From Terrimonas sp. (GTDB lineage: Bacteria > Bacteroidota > Bacteroidia > Chitinophagales > Chitinophagaceae), in assembly GCF_003075435.1 (NCBI RefSeq), contig NZ_QCZJ01000003.1:62001-126000 (forward strand): 64,000 bases of DNA. Reading direction: 5' to 3'. Shown piece after piece: positions 61,158-64,000 of the stretch. Each line of letters opens with the position of its first letter. The stretch's first letter is position 1. Position numbers and translations under genes: made by a program. The notes below the pieces were generated by a model, which was not told the origin of the DNA, searched no databases, and saw only the letters and a list, made by a program, of their open reading frames with translations.

Positions 61158-63326
61158 ATGAAAATATCCACAGGAAAAATATTGCTTATAACCCTGTTAC
61201 TTACTGCAATTACTGTAGCAACAGCCCTGTATATTTCCGTGAACCAGTCAAAGAAAGTTAATACAACTTTCCAGTCAGTATCAAATACTCAGAATATCCT
61301 GTTTTTCGCTGAAAAACTATTGGCAGAAGTAACCCAAAGTGAAATGTTAGCTAGGGAATACTTTCTAACAGGACATGAAGAGCACCTGTTGTCCTTTAAC
61401 AAAATGAAAGGCTTAATACAGGATAATTTTGATAAGCTCAAGAGAAGTACCGCGGATAATAAGGTACAACAAAAAAGATTAGATACATTAAGCGAATATA
61501 TGAGTGCCAGTTTGCGGGCTTCCGATAATTTAACTTCTTCCGAGAGATCTGTTCAGCCGGAGGAGATAATTGCATTGGTTTCAAAAGCCACAAACAGCTA
61601 TAATATGGTTGCTATAAAAAACCTGATAAATAATATAGCAAATGAAGAGCAAAGGTTGCTGAGTGTAAGAAAAAATGAAAGCACAATTGCCAATTCCAGC
61701 TTAAGGGCATTGCTGTTTTTAACATTTGCACTGCTGTTTATCCTGATGATGATCCTGGTGCAGAAGTTACGCGTAGAGGTAATTTCAGACAGGGAGACAT
61801 ACCGTATAATGCAGTATAATACTTTATTGATGGATAATATTCATGATGCAGTGATATCCACAGACAAAGATTTATGCATTGTAAGCTGGAATGATAAAGC
61901 TGAAAAAATTTTTGGATGGAAGGAAGAAGAAGTGAGAGGGAAACCAATCCTATCGGTAGTAAAGCCGGGCTATAAAGATGAAGGGCGTGCAGCTATTGAA
62001 AAAAGAGTTAAATCGACCGGCACATGGGATGGTGAAATAAATCTAGAAAAAAAAGATGGGCAAAAAATTACAGCCTCTCTTTCCTGGTCGGCTATCTGGG
62101 CACCCAATGGCAAAGTCCGGGGCAGTATAACCATTGCAAGAGATGTTACGCCACGTAAACAACTGGAAGAGCAATTGAAAAGATTTAATGCAAAACTTGG
62201 CAAGCAGGTAGAAGAAAGAAAGGCTGAAATAAAACATGTAGTTGAGCGGTTGGTATCATCGGAAAAGAAGTACAAGCAATTGTTTGAAAACAATCCGCTG
62301 CCTATGATGATGCTTAGCTATCCTGAATTAAATATTATAGATGTTAATGAAGCGGCAATTTTGCAATATGGTTTTACCAAAGAAATGTTTTTAAAAAAGA
62401 ATATAAAAGATATACAGGTTAAAGAAGAGTTGTTGGATTTTAAAGATTATATAAAGGAAGATGTTGCCGGTTACCAGGAGGCAGGCGTATGGAAGCACCA
62501 TAAAATAGATGAGACTATTATTTTTGTTGAAATATTTGTTCACAGCATGATTATAGACGGGCTAAAAGCAAAGCTTGTATTGGCGCATGATATTACACAA
62601 AAAGTAGAAACGGAAAAAAAGCAAACGGAATACCTGGAACAAATACGGATGCTTACAGGATACCTGCAGGAAGTGAGGGAAACAGAGCGGAAAAATATTG
62701 CAAGGGAAATACACGATGAACTGGGCCAACAACTTACTGTTTTAAAAATGGAAATTGCCTGGATGATAAAAAAGTTAGAAGTAAATGAGAAAAATGTAGA
62801 AGTAAAACTTACGGAGTTACTTGATACCATTGATGGCACAATGACAGCAGTTCGCCGTATCTGCGCAGAACTAAGACCAACAGTATTGGATGATATAGGG
62901 CTTGAAGCAGCTATGGAATGGCATATAAAACAATTTCAGCAGGCAACAGGGATAGCAGTGAAGCTACTCAGTACTACCCAGGATTTTCATATTTCTGCGG
63001 ATATTAAAACCGCGCTATTCAGAATTTTTCAGGAATCACTTACTAACATTGCAAGGCATGCAAACGCGAGTGCTGTTCAGGTTGATTTGAGCAAGAAGGA
63101 TGGATTTATAACTTTGATGATAGCGGATAATGGAAGAGGTTTTGATATGGCAATTGCCGATCAAAAGCGTACGCTTGGAATATTAGGTATGAAGGAGAGA
63201 AGCCTGGCACTTGGCGGAGAATATAAAATTAACAGCAAACCCGGAAAAGGAACGGCAATACGAGTGAGCATTCCACTTATGCCATCTGAAGAAAAACTGG
63301 ATATATTAAACAAGAAAACAGGATAG
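61158..63326 (+). CDS. CHASE3-like/PAS/PAS/HisKA_3 hybrid-sensor histidine kinase
   Basis: 722 aa. TM1 (about 8-26), extracytoplasmic helical CHASE3-like region (about 30-180), TM2 (about 183-203), two PAS domains (about 215-335, with GWKEEEVRGKPI, and about 370-490), a coiled coil between them, HisKA_3 with phospho-His near residue 519 (IAREIHDELGQQ) and HATPase_c ending GILGMKERSLALGG. No receiver domain, so it is a plain kinase. Cognate NarL-type regulator starts 4 bp downstream. Confidence 0.92.
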   Translation: MKISTGKILLITLLLTAITVATALYISVNQSKKVNTTFQSVSNTQNILFFAEKLLAEVTQSEMLAREYFLTGHEEHLLSFNKMKGLIQDNFDKLKRSTADNKVQQKRLDTLSEYMSASLRASDNLTSSERSVQPEEIIALVSKATNSYNMVAIKNLINNIANEEQRLLSVRKNESTIANSSLRALLFLTFALLFILMMILVQKLRVEVISDRETYRIMQYNTLLMDNIHDAVISTDKDLCIVSWNDKAEKIFGWKEEEVRGKPILSVVKPGYKDEGRAAIEKRVKSTGTWDGEINLEKKDGQKITASLSWSAIWAPNGKVRGSITIARDVTPRKQLEEQLKRFNAKLGKQVEERKAEIKHVVERLVSSEKKYKQLFENNPLPMMMLSYPELNIIDVNEAAILQYGFTKEMFLKKNIKDIQVKEELLDFKDYIKEDVAGYQEAGVWKHHKIDETIIFVEIFVHSMIIDGLKAKLVLAHDITQKVETEKKQTEYLEQIRMLTGYLQEVRETERKNIAREIHDELGQQLTVLKMEIAWMIKKLEVNEKNVEVKLTELLDTIDGTMTAVRRICAELRPTVLDDIGLEAAMEWHIKQFQQATGIAVKLLSTTQDFHISADIKTALFRIFQESLTNIARHANASAVQVDLSKKDGFITLMIADNGRGFDMAIADQKRTLGILGMKERSLALGGEYKINSKPGKGTAIRVSIPLMPSEEKLDILNKKTG

Positions 63327-63330
63327 CAAT

Positions 63331-63963
63331 ATGACGATCAGTATTCTTATCGCAGACGACCATGCTATAGTAAGAAAAGGACTTACACAGTTGATCAAGG
63401 ATGAGTTTCCTAATGCCAATATAGCAGGTGTAGGAGATTCAGAAAGCCTTATGTCGAAAATTACCGAAGAGCATTGGGATATTGTAATATGCGATTTGTC
63501 AATGCCCGGGAGAAGCGGGCTTGATGCCCTGCGGCAGATAAAGCAAATATATCCTTCTATGCCGGTGCTGATTATGAGTATGCATGGCGAAGACCAGTAT
63601 GCATTGCGGGTATTAAAAGCCGGAGCCTCTGGTTACCTGGGAAAAGATAGTATTCATGAAGATATTATAAAAGCTATAAGAACAGTTTTATTGGGCAAAA
63701 GGTTTATAACGCCTGGTGTGGCAGAAAAACTTGCACAGATGTTAGAGGGCGACTTAAACCAGATGCCTCACGAAAGATTATCTGACAGAGAATTTGATGT
63801 ATTTAAACTTTTGGCTGGCGGTAAAGCTGTGTCTGATATTGCCGACCAGCTCTCACTTAGTGTAACAACAGTAAGCACATACCGGGCAAGAATTTTAGAA
63901 AAAATGAATCTGAAATCTAACGCCGACCTTACCCGCTACGCTTTGGATAATAATCTTATATAG
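63331..63963 (+). CDS. NarL/FixJ-type response regulator
   Basis: 210 aa. Receiver with D9-D10, phospho-acceptor D55 (VICDLSMPG) and Lys in YLGKDSIH. LuxR-type HTH with LSDREFDVFKLL and LSVTTVSTYRARILEKM. Partner of the kinase just upstream. A TAGTATTTTTACTA palindrome lies 20 bp past its stop. Confidence 0.93.
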   Translation: MTISILIADDHAIVRKGLTQLIKDEFPNANIAGVGDSESLMSKITEEHWDIVICDLSMPGRSGLDALRQIKQIYPSMPVLIMSMHGEDQYALRVLKAGASGYLGKDSIHEDIIKAIRTVLLGKRFITPGVAEKLAQMLEGDLNQMPHERLSDREFDVFKLLAGGKAVSDIADQLSLSVTTVSTYRARILEKMNLKSNADLTRYALDNNLI

Positions 63964-63981
63964 AAAGCATTTTCTGTGCCC

Positions 63982-63999
63982 TGTAGTATTTTTACTACA
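63982..63999. promoter_or_regulatory. AGTA-N4-TACT palindrome, site 5
   Basis: TGTAGTA TTTT TACTACA, a perfect 7+7 inverted repeat around four T, at the window edge. Its core TAGTATTTTTACTA equals that of site 1 near 13.8 kb. It may belong to the promoter of the next gene. Confidence 0.45.
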
Positions 64000-64000
64000 A

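Overview
The window is about 40% GC and reads as a chromosomal segment of a Bacteroidota species, most likely of the Chitinophagaceae. The supporting signs are the bamD - omega - coaBC - DUF4835 - DUF4296 gene order, FtsZ with a long C-terminal linker, promoter-like TAnnTTTG boxes, many lipoproteins and OMP barrels, DUF2807 and DUF4136 proteins, and many NarL/FixJ-type two-component genes. I see no rRNA, tRNA, CRISPR array, transposase or prophage.

Layout. 1-4.5 kb: the end of a membrane-anchored CHAT-domain protein, then a minus-strand group (methyltransferase, recJ, polyprenyl diphosphate synthase). 4.7-11 kb: plus-strand OmpA-like protein and the conserved bamD-omega-coaBC-DUF4835-DUF4296 block. 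11-15.8 kb: a signalling region with a 7TM protein, a HisKA_3 kinase and its regulator (minus), then a 743-bp gene-free region and two tandem orphan NarL/FixJ regulators (plus). 15.8-21.8 kb: class IV aminotransferase, photolyase, K+ channel with zinc ribbon, OMP, two small proteins and an EamA transporter. 21.9-34 kb (all minus): two S66 LD-carboxypeptidases, MATE pump, TIM-barrel lipoprotein, Lhr-like helicase, hisS, LMW-PTP, DUF2807 lipoprotein and a TIGR01777 oxidoreductase.

34-50.7 kb is the complete dcw cell-wall/division cluster on the minus strand: mraZ, rsmH, ftsL, ftsI, murE, mraY, murD, ftsW, murG, murC, ftsQ, ftsA, ftsZ. murF and ddl are absent. The cluster is tight except for four gaps that are filled with heptameric tandem repeats or a nested palindromic element. 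Upstream of mraZ there is a compact control region: TGGGA repeats with the geometry of MraZ operators, a promoter-like sequence, and a run of three DnaA-box-like nonamers phased exactly 10 bp apart plus one perfect opposed box.

51-64 kb is mixed: XRE regulator, lone receiver protein, NUMOD/HNH-like protein with a lost catalytic motif, NmrA-like reductase, an exported HExxH protein, queA, an orphan HisKA kinase, AlgH/YqgE, an OMP, a DUF4136 lipoprotein, and a CHASE3-like/PAS HisKA_3 kinase with its NarL-type regulator.

The most interesting signals are non-coding: (1) AGTA-N4-TACT palindromes around the orphan response regulators and again just after the last regulator, with a 14-bp exact match about 50 kb apart; (2) the phased DnaA boxes; (3) the MraZ-type operator; (4) heptamer arrays abutting stop codons; (5) a nested inverted-repeat element between ftsI and ftsL. 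Among proteins, the 7TM gene without an AUG/GUG/UUG start, the HEEFH exported protein and the degenerate HNH/NUMOD protein deserve attention.
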